From NCBI RefSeq assembly GCF_014646515.1, contig NZ_BMNK01000002.1, positions 579,343 to 643,342 of the forward strand: DNA of 64,000 nucleotides, in the 5' to 3' direction. Shown here piece after piece: positions 37,703 through 47,416 of this stretch (position 1 is its first letter; each line of letters opens with the position of its first letter). The notes under the pieces are model-generated. The model worked only from the letters and a program-made list of their open reading frames with translations, was not told the origin of the DNA and made no database searches. Source of the stretch: Nonomuraea glycinis (GTDB lineage Bacteria; Actinomycetota; Actinomycetes; Streptosporangiales; Streptosporangiaceae). The translations under genes were made by a program, and so were the position numbers.

Positions 37703-38800
37703 ATGGCAGAGCGCCACCCCACCTCGGTGCCGTACCGGGCGGGCACGGACGGCTATCACACCTTCCGCATCCCGGCCGTGGTGGTGACGCGGGCGGGCAC
37801 CGTGCTGGCCTTCGCGGAGGGACGGCACGGCTCGGCCGGCGACTCCGGCCACATCGACCTGGTGCTGAAGCGCTCGACCGACGGCGGCGGCACCTGGGGC
37901 GAGCTGCGGGTGGTCGCCGCGGAGCCACGCCAGGGCACCGTGGGCAACCCCGCACCGGTCGTGACCGCCGACGGCAGGATCATCCTGGTCTCGGTGCGGC
38001 AGGGCCCCGCGGCCACCGAGAAGAAGATCAGGCGCGGCGAGGTGGCCGCGGCCGACGGCCGCAGGGTCTACGTCCAGCACAGCGACGACGACGGGGTCAC
38101 CTGGTCGGCGCCGCGCGAGATCACCGAGAGCGTGAAGCGGCCGGCCTGGCGCTGGTACGCGACCACCCCGGGACACGCCCTGCAGCTGCGCCACGGCCCG
38201 CACGCCGGCCGGATCGTGGTCCCCGCCAACCACTCCCTGCCGCCGGCCAAGGGCGACGACGGCACCGAGGGCCAGTACAACGGCGGTCACGCGCTGCTCA
38301 GCGACGACGGCGGCGAGAGCTGGCGGATCGGCTACGTCGACGACAACCCCGACGGGTACGTCAACGTCAACGAGACCACGGCCGCCGAGCTGCCCGACGG
38401 CCGCCTCTACCTCAACACCCGCACCGACTCCACCGCCCCCGGCACCCGGGCCGACGCCTACTCCCTGGACGGCGGACAGACCTTGGAACTGCCCTTCCGC
38501 CCCCAGGCCGGACTGGTCTGCCCGGTGGTCGAAGGCAGCCTCCTGCACCGGGAGCCGGCCGGCCCGCTGCTGTTCTCGGCCCCCGCCGCCCCGGACGCCC
38601 GCGCCGTCCTGACCCTCCGGGCCAGCGACGACGACGGGCTCACCTGGCGTCCCGTGCACACGGTCTCGGGCCTGCCCGCCGCCTACTCGGACCTGACCGC
38701 GGTGGACGCGGGGACGATCGGGCTGCTGTACGAGACCGGCGACTTCGGGCCGTACGCCTCGATCGCCTTCCGCCGGATCGCGGCGACGGAGCTCGCCTGA
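37703..38800 (+). CDS. sialidase-like (GH33/BNR repeat) protein without signal peptide
   Basis: 365 aa, GGGAGG upstream of the ATG. Six-bladed propeller family: YHTFRIPAVVVTRAG holds the FRIP motif, and Asp boxes occur as STDGGGTW, SDDDGVTW, SDDGGESW and SDDDGLTW. Sialidases release terminal sialic acids, normally outside the cell. This one has no signal peptide, so it may be cytoplasmic or act on another substrate. It ends 1 bp before the convergent HAD-ATPase gene. Confidence 0.87.
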   Translation: MAERHPTSVPYRAGTDGYHTFRIPAVVVTRAGTVLAFAEGRHGSAGDSGHIDLVLKRSTDGGGTWGELRVVAAEPRQGTVGNPAPVVTADGRIILVSVRQGPAATEKKIRRGEVAAADGRRVYVQHSDDDGVTWSAPREITESVKRPAWRWYATTPGHALQLRHGPHAGRIVVPANHSLPPAKGDDGTEGQYNGGHALLSDDGGESWRIGYVDDNPDGYVNVNETTAAELPDGRLYLNTRTDSTAPGTRADAYSLDGGQTLELPFRPQAGLVCPVVEGSLLHREPAGPLLFSAPAAPDARAVLTLRASDDDGLTWRPVHTVSGLPAAYSDLTAVDAGTIGLLYETGDFGPYASIAFRRIAATELA

Positions 38801-38801
38801 G

Positions 38802-40526
38802 TCAGTCGTCGTGGTCGGGGTCGTACGTGGTGGGCTCGGCCGGCAGGGTGTAGCGCTGCTCGATGAGGTCGGCCACCTGGCGGAGGCTGTCGTCCGGCTC
38901 GTCCCGCTCCACCGCCGCGACCTCGTCGGCCAGCTCGTCGTCACCCAGCTTGTCGCGGATCCAAGAGGAGTAGTCGCCCTGCCTGAGGTGGTGGGTCCAG
39001 GTGCCGTCGTCCACCCCTTCGGCGAGCTCGACGAACGTGTGCAGGTTGCGCGCACGCAGGCGCAGCCGCTCCTCGGGGCCGGTGAAGTAGAAGCTCTTGT
39101 CCTTCGACATGGTGCCGGCCGCGTACTTGCGGCGGTGCCTGGTGCGCTGCTGGCGGGCGGGCGCGATCCGCACCCGCTGGGCGGTGTCCGCGGCGGTCCG
39201 CCACAGGACGATCCCGTCGCCGTCGCCCTCGATGTCCGGAGCCGAGCGGCCGAGCGCGCCGGCGAAGGCCGACAGCGTGGCGCCCGGCTCCGGCCCGACC
39301 GCGATCACGCTGTCCACCAGGGTGAGCGCGGCGGGGCTCAGCGCCTCGGGATGCACGGTGATCATCAGCATCGAGCCGACCTCGCCCACGTCCTTGATCG
39401 GCACCTCCTGCAGCTCGGCCGGCATCAGATGGTGCGCCTCGTCCACCACGACCCAGTGCGGATGGCCCAGCCTGGCGCGCAGCGCGGTCAGCCGGGGCAG
39501 CAACTCGGTGAAGAACGCGGGCCGGTCCCGCAGCGGCAGCCCGATCATGTTCACCACCGCGCTGCGCTCCGGCGACTCCAGCAGCCGCAGCACCTCTTCC
39601 ACGCTGGGCGGCCGGTCCGGCTCGCCGAGCACGGCCACGTCGGGGAACTCCGCGTAGTCGCCCTCCGGGTCGATCACCACGCACTGGTAGTCGTCCTCGA
39701 CGAGCCGCTCGATCAGCGCCGTGGTGGCCGTGGACTTGCCGCTGCCCGACGGCCCCGCCACCACCAGGCCGGTCCTGTACGGCGAGAGCCGCACCTCCTC
39801 GTCGCCCTGCTCGTTCTCGTGACCGACCAGCACGTCATGGCGCGCCACTTCGACCTCGTCGAGCTCACCCGACAGCAGCAGCGAGGCGAGCTGCTCGACC
39901 CCCTTGCCCGCGTCGTGGTCCAGCGGCAGGTCGCACTGCCGCCGCAGGGCCGGCACCGCGTTGGCGACCGCGGCCCCGCACTCGGCGGCGGTGAGGAAGG
40001 CGTGGTCGTTCTCCGCATCACCGACCGCCACCACGTTGTGGCGGGACATTTGCAGCCGGACCAGTGCGGCGGCCAGCCCCGAGGCCTTGTTCACGCCCGG
40101 CGGCAGCACCATCACGGCGCCCTTGTTGCGGATCACCTGCAGCTCCAGCCCCAGCTCCCGGATCGCCTCGTGCACCTGCGCGTCGTACGGCTCCCGGGTG
40201 GCGACCACGACGGCGCCGACGCCGAGCGGGGTCGCCCCCTGAGCGCGTAGCCGCTCGACGAGCTCGGCCGGCGGGGCGTCGGCGAGCGGCTCTCTGGTGC
40301 GCTGCCCGGGGTCGTAGAGCAGCCCGCCGTTCTCGGCCACGACCAGGTCGAACAGGTCGGTGTGCGGGAAGACCGTCAGCAGGTCGTCGAGCTCCCGCCC
40401 GGTGACGAGCAGCAGCTTCCTGCCCGAGCGGGAGACTCGTTCGAGGGTCTTGACGGTGTGCTCGTCGACCTGGCCCAGGGTGGCCAGCGTGTCGTCGTAG
40501 TCACAGGCGAGCACGTGATATCTCAT
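38802..40526 (-). CDS. HAD phosphatase fused to HerA-like P-loop ATPase
   Basis: 574 aa. Residues 1-215 form a Cof-type HAD hydrolase: motif I LACDYDDTLATLG, motif II LLVTGRE, VGDAENDHAFL near the end. Residues about 245-470 form a P-loop ATPase with Walker A VVAGPSGSGKSTATTAL, Walker B WVVVDEAHHL and a VIDPEGDY strand, as in HerA/VirB4-type proteins. A charged C-terminal region follows. The HAD part probably dephosphorylates a sugar phosphate; the ATPase role is unclear. It begins 30 bp after the MFS gene stop, so the two are likely one operon. This fusion lacks an obvious assigned function. Confidence 0.85.
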   Translation of the reverse strand: MRYHVLACDYDDTLATLGQVDEHTVKTLERVSRSGRKLLLVTGRELDDLLTVFPHTDLFDLVVAENGGLLYDPGQRTREPLADAPPAELVERLRAQGATPLGVGAVVVATREPYDAQVHEAIRELGLELQVIRNKGAVMVLPPGVNKASGLAAALVRLQMSRHNVVAVGDAENDHAFLTAAECGAAVANAVPALRRQCDLPLDHDAGKGVEQLASLLLSGELDEVEVARHDVLVGHENEQGDEEVRLSPYRTGLVVAGPSGSGKSTATTALIERLVEDDYQCVVIDPEGDYAEFPDVAVLGEPDRPPSVEEVLRLLESPERSAVVNMIGLPLRDRPAFFTELLPRLTALRARLGHPHWVVVDEAHHLMPAELQEVPIKDVGEVGSMLMITVHPEALSPAALTLVDSVIAVGPEPGATLSAFAGALGRSAPDIEGDGDGIVLWRTAADTAQRVRIAPARQQRTRHRRKYAAGTMSKDKSFYFTGPEERLRLRARNLHTFVELAEGVDDGTWTHHLRQGDYSSWIRDKLGDDELADEVAAVERDEPDDSLRQVADLIEQRYTLPAEPTTYDPDHDD

Positions 40527-40556
40527 GGGCGGCCCGTACCCGAGGAACGTCGTGGT

Positions 40557-41783
40557 TCACGTCCCGCTCTTCGCGGGTGCGGGCCTTCGACGATCGACCT
40601 GGTCCCGCCGTCGCAGGACCAGCCAGAGCGCGACGAGCACGTACGGCGCGGCGAGCACGGCGAAGCCCACGCCGTGGCCGGTCATCGACGAGACGGTGCC
40701 GTACCCGGCGTAGACGAACAGGGTGACCACGTTCGTGCCGAGGCCGGCCACCGAGGTCACCGTGGCGCGGCTCGGGCCCGTGATGCCATCCTGCAGCCGG
40801 GCGTCGGCCACCACGCCGGACATCTGGAACAGCCCGAACGCCACCGCGATCGGCACGATCCCCGCCGGATGCCCGCTCAGCGCGCCGCCCGCCATGGCCA
40901 GCGCGGCCGCCACCAGCGTCACGGCCAGCCCGCGCTCCGTCAGCCGTCGCGCGGCCCCCGCCAGCAGCCCGCCGCCGGTGGCGCCGATCCACACGATGAG
41001 CACCAGCACTGGAATGCCGGTGGCGGCCACCCCCGCCTCCGTGCCGAGGAAGGGGACGTACTCCTCCAGAGCGCCCCAGATCGCCGTCACGACGGCGAGC
41101 AGGATCACGGCGTGCAGCACTCGCCGGTCCCCTCGCGCCTCGGCCAGCCCCGCCTTCATGGTCGCCCAGTAGCCGAGCTCATCCTCGGCGGTCGCGGTGG
41201 CGCGGTGCTCGCGGAAGGCCAGGGCGGTGGCCGAGCAGAGGAGGCAGGCCAGGACGCTGGCCGCGCCGACCGCGAGATAGCCGCCGGCGGCGAAGACCGG
41301 GATGGCCAGGGCGATGGCCAGCGCGTTCGCGACCAGCCCGACCGACGAGGCCCGGCCCATCACCTGGGCGTACCGCCCGGCCTGGCCGTGCCGGTCGAGG
41401 CTCTCGTACACCAGGGCTTCCATGGCGCCCGAGACGAGCGCGCCGCACGCGCCCCAAAGCACGAAGCCGACGGCGAAGGCCCAGTAGGACGGGAAGATCA
41501 CCCACAGCGCGAAGCCCGTCGCGGCGAGCAGCTGACCCAGGCAGAGCAGCAGCCGTCTGGAGACGGTGTCCGCCCACGCGCCGGAGGGCACCTCCAGCAC
41601 CATGCCGGTGACGGACCAGATGACGAACAGCGAGGTGATCTCGGCGACGGACAGCCCGGTGTCGGTGAACAGCAGCGCGTACACCGGGTAGAGCAGGACG
41701 AATTCATCGAGGAACGTGTAGACGTACAGCGTGCCGGCCAGCCGGTCCGCGGGCGCGCTGAAGACACGGGTGAGCGAGGACAT
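40557..41783 (-). CDS. MFS transporter
   Basis: 408 aa with about 12 membrane segments and little else. The loop after segment 2 (GAWADTVSRRLLL) fits the MFS GxxaDrxxrr motif. Substrate unknown. Upstream of, and 30 bp from, the HAD-ATPase gene on the same strand, so a link to sugar or sugar-phosphate metabolism is possible. Confidence 0.88.
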   Translation of the reverse strand: MSSLTRVFSAPADRLAGTLYVYTFLDEFVLLYPVYALLFTDTGLSVAEITSLFVIWSVTGMVLEVPSGAWADTVSRRLLLCLGQLLAATGFALWVIFPSYWAFAVGFVLWGACGALVSGAMEALVYESLDRHGQAGRYAQVMGRASSVGLVANALAIALAIPVFAAGGYLAVGAASVLACLLCSATALAFREHRATATAEDELGYWATMKAGLAEARGDRRVLHAVILLAVVTAIWGALEEYVPFLGTEAGVAATGIPVLVLIVWIGATGGGLLAGAARRLTERGLAVTLVAAALAMAGGALSGHPAGIVPIAVAFGLFQMSGVVADARLQDGITGPSRATVTSVAGLGTNVVTLFVYAGYGTVSSMTGHGVGFAVLAAPYVLVALWLVLRRRDQVDRRRPAPAKSGT

Positions 41784-41949
41784 GCGTGAGGCCTTCCGAA
41801 GGGAGGATCAGGGACTCCGAGCGCCTGTCGCCTCGGAGGCCCGCGTGCCCCGCGTCGGCCTCTGGTGATGCATCAATGTCGCCAGGTCATGTCTGCGATG
41901 GTAATCGAGCCACCGCGCCGGCGCCTGTCCTTAAAAGCGCGGCCCGCGC

Positions 41950-42936
41950 TCATGAGGGCAGGCGCAGCTCGGCGAAGACCCCTCGATGGTCGGTGCCCGG
42001 CACGTCCAGCACCTCGACGGCGCGCACGCCGGCCCGCCGGTCGGCCAGGACGTGGTCGATGGTGATGAACGGCGGCATGACGCGTACGTTCGGCCAGGTC
42101 GGGGTCAGCGCCTGGCCCACCTGGCGGGCGGCGTCGTGATAGCCCTTGGCCAGCAGGTCGCGCATGGCCCGGTGGTCGAGACTGGCGTTGAAGTCGCCGG
42201 CCAGCACCCGGATCGGGCCCGTCGTGGGCGGCGGGAGGGCGGCCAGTGAAGCGTTCCATTCCTCGACCATCCTGCCCAGCGGCGGGTTGGGGTGGACGGC
42301 GACCACCTCCACCTTGACCCCGGACGGCAGCGACACCTCGGCGGCCGGCATGTTGTGCCCGATGGGCGTGAAGAGGCCGTGCAGCTCCCTGAGCGGGTGC
42401 CTGCCGTACAGGCCGCTGCCGGAGGCGCCGCGCTCGTCGAGCAGCACGCGGTGCGGCAGCAGCGCGGGCAGTCCGGCCGCGTCCAGCGCGGCGACCTGCG
42501 CGTAGGTGAGCTCCAGCGCGCTGAACACGTCCGGCTGCAGCCGCCGCACCAGCTCGACCACGGCCCGCGCGTCCGCGCGCCCGAACAGGTTGATGGTCAG
42601 CACCTTGAACGACGTGCCGCCGGTGGCCGGCTCGCCCGCCGCGAACGCCCTGGGCAGCACGGTGGCCGCCAGCGTCACGCAGGCCGCCAGGGCCACGATC
42701 GCGGCCCGGCGGTCGCGCCGGACCAGCGCGACGGCGACGATCAACGCCGGCACAGGGCTGTACGGGGTGAGCGTCATCAACTGGGTGAGGAACGATCCAC
42801 TCTCGGCCCCGGTGACCCGGACGACCGCCCAGCCCGCCAGGAAGACGACGATCAGCCAGGACAGCCAGTGCCTGCGGCGTCGTGGCGCGACCTTCCCGCC
42901 GTCCGCCTCCTGACCAGCCTCGACCGTGATGCTCAC
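41950..42936 (-). CDS. membrane-anchored endonuclease/exonuclease/phosphatase (EEP) family protein
   Basis: 328 aa, GTG start. Three N-terminal membrane segments to about residue 100, then an EEP domain: FKVLTINLFGRAD, DVFSALELTYAQVAALD, VAVHPNPPLGR, RVLAGDFNAS with the catalytic Asp and Asn, and a final GTDHRGVFAEL holding the catalytic His. Members hydrolyse phosphodiesters of nucleic acids, lipids or inositol phosphates. The position outside the membrane is inferred from topology. Separated by 166 bp from the MFS gene downstream. Confidence 0.88.
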   Translation of the reverse strand: MSITVEAGQEADGGKVAPRRRRHWLSWLIVVFLAGWAVVRVTGAESGSFLTQLMTLTPYSPVPALIVAVALVRRDRRAAIVALAACVTLAATVLPRAFAAGEPATGGTSFKVLTINLFGRADARAVVELVRRLQPDVFSALELTYAQVAALDAAGLPALLPHRVLLDERGASGSGLYGRHPLRELHGLFTPIGHNMPAAEVSLPSGVKVEVVAVHPNPPLGRMVEEWNASLAALPPPTTGPIRVLAGDFNASLDHRAMRDLLAKGYHDAARQVGQALTPTWPNVRVMPPFITIDHVLADRRAGVRAVEVLDVPGTDHRGVFAELRLPS

Positions 42937-43126
42937 GCGTGCCGCCGTTCGGTTCGATCCTGACCTTGCTCAGTGGAGCCTAAGCGGCACAGGGGGCGAG
43001 CGACGCCACCAGGGTCCGTCATCAGCACGTAAGGTCTCGGTCCGAACGGGCTGCGCGTCCGAGCGGGCCGGGAACGCGATGGACGCTCCCAGCGCCCCGG
43101 CTTCATGGGTGGGTAGTGATGCTGGG

Positions 43127-43609
43127 GTGAGAGTGGTGGCGCTGTCGGACACGCATGCTCCCCGGTACTGGAAGTCCTGCCCGCCTCGGGTGGCCAAGCA
43201 GCTCAGGGGCGCCGACGTCATTCTGCACGCCGGTGACGTGTGCGTGGCGTCCGTGCTCGGCGAGCTGGCCGAGTACGCGCCGGTCCACGTGGTCAAGGGC
43301 AACAACGACGGGCCGGACGTGGCGGCGCCCGAGACCCTGGAGCTGACCCTGGACGGCCTGCGGGTGGCGATGATCCACGACAGCGGCCAGGCCAAGGGCA
43401 GGCCGGCCCGGATGCGCCGCCGCTTCCCCGAGGCGGACCTGGTGGTGTTCGGGCATTCGCACATCCCGCTGGACGAGTCCGCCGACGGGTTGCGCATCTT
43501 CAATCCGGGCTCGCCGACCGACCGCCGCCGTCAGCCGCACGGCACCGTGGGGGTGCTGACCGTCGAGCGCGGCGTGCTCGTCGAGGCCAGGATTGTCCCC
43601 GTGACCTGA
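43127..43609 (+). CDS. YfcE/MJ0936-type metallophosphodiesterase
   Basis: 160 aa from the GTG at 43127 (VRVVALSDTHA); the longer upstream frame lacks coding features. Calcineurin-like metal site: ALSDTHA, ILHAGDVC, VKGNNDGPD, MIHDSGQAKG and FGHSHIP. Enzymes of this type hydrolyse small phosphodiesters; the physiological substrate is unknown. The ribosome-binding site is weak. Confidence 0.88.
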   Translation: MRVVALSDTHAPRYWKSCPPRVAKQLRGADVILHAGDVCVASVLGELAEYAPVHVVKGNNDGPDVAAPETLELTLDGLRVAMIHDSGQAKGRPARMRRRFPEADLVVFGHSHIPLDESADGLRIFNPGSPTDRRRQPHGTVGVLTVERGVLVEARIVPVT

Positions 43610-43679
43610 GTGGTTCATGGGTGACCGTCCGGGTAAGTCACGAAGAGTAATCATTCGGACACGATCTGGCAGGCGCAAA

Positions 43680-44474
43680 ATGGATCATGTACGGCGGATC
43701 GCGCAGGCCGTGCTGTACGAACGCCATCTGCCCTGGCCGCCGGACCGGCACCCGTGGGCGCCCGGGGGCCTCCACCCTCCGGCCGCCGGCGGCGCGCACG
43801 CCGGCGGTCCATGGCAGATGCAGACCCAGTGCCTGGTCGAGGCCGGTCCGGCCGACACCGTGGACGTGCACGTACGTTTCCTGCACGTCATCACCCGGGA
43901 GGTGGCCCGCGCCCGCGGCGGCGAGCTGGAGCCGGTGGCGGAGCTGAGCGTCGACGGCACCCGGCACCGCGCGGGCCAGGAGGCCCGGGAGCGTGAGGAG
44001 GCGGTGTCGGGGCTGGAGCTCGGCCGGCTGGCCGGCGCGCCGCGGGTGATGGAGATCGACGTACCGGCGGACCAGGAGGCCATGTGGCTGATCGGCGCGG
44101 ACGGCCCGGCCGGGGCCGTGCTGCGCGGCTGGGAGGAGCTGCGCGGCCGGGTCGAGGTCCGCGCCGAGCCGCTGCGTGCCCGGCTCTTCCGGCTCACCGT
44201 CCGGGTGGCGAACACCACCGCGTGCCGGGGTGCGGCGCGGGCGGAGGTGTGGAAGCACACGCTGGTCTCCGCGCACAGCGTGGTGCACACCCGTGGCGGG
44301 CGGTTCGTCTCGCTTCTGGACCCGCCTGAGAAGCTGCGCCCGCTGGCGGAGGGCTGCCGCAACATCGGCACCTGGCCGGTGCTGGTCGGGCGAGCGGGCG
44401 AGCGGCACACCATGCTGTCGGCGCCGATCGTCCTGCACGACCACCTGGACGTCTCGCCCCGGCAGCCCGTGTGA
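43680..44474 (+). CDS. conserved-looking protein of unknown function
   Basis: 264 aa from the ATG at 43680 with AGGC upstream. No signal peptide or membrane segment. Visible features are VRRIAQAVLYERHLPWPPDR near the start, a middle beta-rich stretch (RLFRLTVRVANTTACRGAAR), and a C-terminal block CRNIGTWPVLVGRAGERHTM then LSAPIVLHDHLDVSPRQPV. It has normal actinomycete codon use. I cannot name the family. It is convergent with a small membrane-protein gene 3 bp away. Confidence 0.7.
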   Translation: MDHVRRIAQAVLYERHLPWPPDRHPWAPGGLHPPAAGGAHAGGPWQMQTQCLVEAGPADTVDVHVRFLHVITREVARARGGELEPVAELSVDGTRHRAGQEAREREEAVSGLELGRLAGAPRVMEIDVPADQEAMWLIGADGPAGAVLRGWEELRGRVEVRAEPLRARLFRLTVRVANTTACRGAARAEVWKHTLVSAHSVVHTRGGRFVSLLDPPEKLRPLAEGCRNIGTWPVLVGRAGERHTMLSAPIVLHDHLDVSPRQPV

Positions 44475-44477
44475 GCG

Positions 44478-44705
44478 TCACCGGGGCGCCCGCTCCGCCG
44501 CGATGATCAGCACCACCCCCAGGGCCGCCAGTGCCAGGTTCGCGAAGAGCTCGTAGCCGGTCAGGAGGTCCACCCTCGGGATGATCACCCGGTTGAAGAA
44601 GTTCAGGACGATCCCCATGACGGGCTGGACGAACACACGGTCGATGGCCCCGCTGAACCCCTGGAGAGCCAGGACCACGCCTGCGAACTGGATGGCTTTG
44701 CGCAT
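44478..44705 (-). CDS. small membrane protein, unknown function
   Basis: 75 aa, hidden at the end of a longer noncoding frame. ATG at 44705. Two hydrophobic segments: AIQFAGVVLALQGFSGAI and LFANLALAALGVVLIIAAE, separated by an amphipathic stretch (GIVLNFFNRVIIPRVDLLTG). It is 74 bp downstream of ctaD on the same strand and could share its transcript. No family recognised. Confidence 0.6.
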   Translation of the reverse strand: MRKAIQFAGVVLALQGFSGAIDRVFVQPVMGIVLNFFNRVIIPRVDLLTGYELFANLALAALGVVLIIAAERAPR

Positions 44706-44779
44706 GACCGAAACGCTAGACGGCGGGGTCCTGATCCGGATCGGACCTGCGTAGGCGGTCGAGTGACGAAAGTATGCGG

Positions 44780-46459
44780 TCAGGGCTCGATCTCTTCGCG
44801 CCGGTGCGACATGTGCGGGTGATGCAGGTCGAAGGCCGGCCGTTCGGACCGGATCGTCGGCATGAAGGAGAAGTTGTGCCGGGGCGGCGGGCAGGAGGTC
44901 GCCCATTCGAGTGACCCGCCGAACCCCCACGGGTCGTCCACCGTCACCTTGGGCGCCTTCCTGGCCGTCCTCCACACGTTGTAGAGGAACGGCAGCGTGG
45001 AGGCGCCGAGCAGGAACGCCCCCACGGACGAGATCTGGTTGAGCGTGGTGAAGCCGTCGCTGACGCTGTAGTCGGCGTAGCGGCGGGGGAAGCCCAGCAT
45101 GCCGAGCCAGTGCTGGACCAGGAACGTGGTGTGGAAGCCGACGAACAGCATCCAGAAGTGGACCTTTCCCCAGCGGTCGTCGAGCATCCGGCCGGTCATC
45201 TTCGGCCACCAGAAGTAGAAGCCGGCGAACATCGCGAACACCACGGTGCCGAAGACCACGTAGTGGAAGTGCGCGACCACGAAGTAGGTGTCGGTGACGT
45301 GGAAGTCCAGCGGCGGCGAGCCGAGGATCACCCCGGTCAGCCCGCCCAGCAGGAACGTGATGAGGAAACCGATCGCGAACAGCATCGGCGTCTCGAAGCT
45401 CAGATGGCCGCGCCACATCGTGCCGACCCAGTTGAAGAACTTCACCCCCGTGGGCACCGCGATGAGGAACGTCATGAACGAGAAGAACGGCAGCAGCACC
45501 TGCCCGGTGGGGAACATGTGGTGCGCCCAGACGGTCATCGACAGCCCGGCGATCGCGATCGTGGCCCCCACCAGGCCGATGTAGCCGAAGATCGGTTTAC
45601 GGCTGAAGACCGGGAACACCTCGGTGACGATCCCGAAGAACGGCAGCGCGATGATGTAGACCTCGGGGTGGCCGAAGAACCAGAACAGGTGCTGCCACAG
45701 CATCGGCCCGCCGTTGGTGGCGTCGAAGACATGGGTGCCGAACTTGCGGTCGGCCATCAGCGCCAGCAGCGCGGCGGCCAGCACCGGAAAGGCCATCAGC
45801 ACGAGCATGCTGGTCAGCAGCACGTTCCAGGTGAAGATCGGCATCCGGAACATGGTCATGCCGGGCGCCCGCATGCACACGATCGTGGTGAAGAAGTTGA
45901 CCGAGCCCAGGATGGTGCCCAGCCCGGACAGCACCAGTCCCATGATCCACAGGTCGCCGCCCACCTGTGGGCTGTAGGTGGAGTGGGACAGCGGGGTGTA
46001 GGCGGTCCAGCCGTAGTCGGCGGCGCCGCCGCTGACGAAGAACCCGCTCACCGCCATCAGCCCGCCGAACAGGAACAGCCAGTAGCTGACCATGTTGAGC
46101 CGGGGGAAGGCGACGTCGGGCGAGCCGATCTGCAGGGGCATGATCACGTTGGCGAACCCGGCGAACAGCGGTGTCGCGAACAGCAGCAGCATGACCGCGC
46201 CGTGCATGGTGAACAGCTGGTTGTACTGCTGCGGGTTGACCACCTGCATGCCCGGCTGCCACAGCTCCGCCCGGATGACCATGGCCATCAGCCCGGCCAC
46301 GAGGAAGAACGAGAAGGAGGTGATCAGATAGAGGTAGCCGATGACCTTGTGATCGGTGGACGTCAGCCAGTTGACGATCACCGTTCCGGTCCGGTCGCTG
46401 CGGGCCGGAGCCACCGGCGAGGTCGGCTGCTCGCGGTCCGACGGCTTCTTGATCGTCAC
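44780..46459 (-). CDS. ctaD: cytochrome c oxidase subunit I
   Basis: 559 aa from the GTG at 46459 with GAGAGGGA upstream; an ATG five codons earlier is possible. Twelve-segment haem-copper oxidase subunit: low-spin haem His in [12 protein letters not shown], CuB and haem a3 ligands in [21 protein letters not shown] and [13 protein letters not shown], with the Tyr of the His-Tyr crosslink in HPEVY. It reduces oxygen to water in the aerobic chain. No ctaC, ctaE or cytochrome bc genes are nearby, so this looks like a second, orphan copy. Confidence 0.94.
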   Translation of the reverse strand: MTIKKPSDREQPTSPVAPARSDRTGTVIVNWLTSTDHKVIGYLYLITSFSFFLVAGLMAMVIRAELWQPGMQVVNPQQYNQLFTMHGAVMLLLFATPLFAGFANVIMPLQIGSPDVAFPRLNMVSYWLFLFGGLMAVSGFFVSGGAADYGWTAYTPLSHSTYSPQVGGDLWIMGLVLSGLGTILGSVNFFTTIVCMRAPGMTMFRMPIFTWNVLLTSMLVLMAFPVLAAALLALMADRKFGTHVFDATNGGPMLWQHLFWFFGHPEVYIIALPFFGIVTEVFPVFSRKPIFGYIGLVGATIAIAGLSMTVWAHHMFPTGQVLLPFFSFMTFLIAVPTGVKFFNWVGTMWRGHLSFETPMLFAIGFLITFLLGGLTGVILGSPPLDFHVTDTYFVVAHFHYVVFGTVVFAMFAGFYFWWPKMTGRMLDDRWGKVHFWMLFVGFHTTFLVQHWLGMLGFPRRYADYSVSDGFTTLNQISSVGAFLLGASTLPFLYNVWRTARKAPKVTVDDPWGFGGSLEWATSCPPPRHNFSFMPTIRSERPAFDLHHPHMSHRREEIEP

Positions 46460-46606
46460 GTGGTTCCCTCTCATACGCCAGACGTACGCGCATGATTACC
46501 CACAGTCATCTCTGCGTACGCCCATGACTCGTCCGCTGATCGGCCGTGCCTATCCGTCCCGAATCCGGGCACAGAAGGTTTTCCCCTCGACCCCTTTGGA
46601 GGACCG

Positions 46607-47416
46607 GTGAGTACTGCGCAGAGCGCGAGAGCCGCGGCGCGGCGGGCGGCCGACCACCCGATGCTCGACCGGCTGGCCCGCGTAGGACTGGCCTGCCGAG
46701 GCGTGCTGTACGCGCTGATCGGCGTGCTGGCGATCCAGATCGCCCTCGGCGGCGGCGCGGGGGAGCAGGCGGACAAGGGCGGCGCGATCACCACGGTGGC
46801 CGAGCTGCCGTTCGGGGCCGTGCTGCTGTGGGTGATGGTCGCGGGCTTCGCCGCGCTGGCGTTGTGGCAGGCCTCCGAGGCGATCTTCAGCCACCAGAAG
46901 GCCTTCGACCGGGTCGAGGCGGCCGGCAGGTCCGCCGTGTACGTGCTGATCTTCAGCACGTTGCTGAGCGTGCTGCTGGCCGGCCGGGCCGCCTCCGAGG
47001 ACGAGAAGTCCCAGGACATCACCGGCAAGCTGCTCGACCTGCCCGCCGGGCAGTGGATCGTGGGCGCGGTCGGCCTGGGCGTCATCGCGCTGGGCGTCTA
47101 CTGGGTGTGGCAGGGCGTCGCCAAGAAGTTCCGCGAGGAGCTCAACCTCGGGCAGATGTCCGCGCGGGCCCGCTCGGTGATGGAGAAGCTCGGCCTGGCC
47201 GGCTATGCGGCCCGGGGCGCCATCGCGGGCCTCGCCGGGATCTTCATCGTCCAGGCGGCGATCACGCACGACAAGGACAAGGCCGGTGGCATCGACGCGA
47301 CGCTGCACGCGTTCGCCGAGACCCCGGCGGGCCCGTGGCTGCTGGTGGCGGTGGCGGTGGGGCTGATGCTGTTCGCCGGCTACTGCTTCGGCGAGTCCCG
47401 CTGGCGCCGCACCTAG
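46607..47416 (+). CDS. DUF1206 membrane protein
   Basis: 269 aa; GTG with GGAGG upstream. Three repeated two-helix units, each opening like RLARVGLACRGVLYALIGVL, AAGRSAVYVLIFSTLL or KLGLAGYAARGAIAGLAGIF, which is the pattern of DUF1206. Function of the family is unknown. Its TAG lies at the edge of the 16-bp tandem array shared with the convergent ABC gene. Confidence 0.87.
   Translation: MSTAQSARAAARRAADHPMLDRLARVGLACRGVLYALIGVLAIQIALGGGAGEQADKGGAITTVAELPFGAVLLWVMVAGFAALALWQASEAIFSHQKAFDRVEAAGRSAVYVLIFSTLLSVLLAGRAASEDEKSQDITGKLLDLPAGQWIVGAVGLGVIALGVYWVWQGVAKKFREELNLGQMSARARSVMEKLGLAGYAARGAIAGLAGIFIVQAAITHDKDKAGGIDATLHAFAETPAGPWLLVAVAVGLMLFAGYCFGESRWRRT

Noticed and set aside
40362..41789. 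475-codon + strand frame
   Set aside because: Antisense shadow of the HAD-ATPase and MFS genes; low-complexity His/Arg/Gly composition.
44706..45416. upstream extension of the 75-aa membrane protein
   Set aside because: The N-terminal part is an out-of-frame shadow of ctaD; only the portion from 44705 has membrane-protein character.
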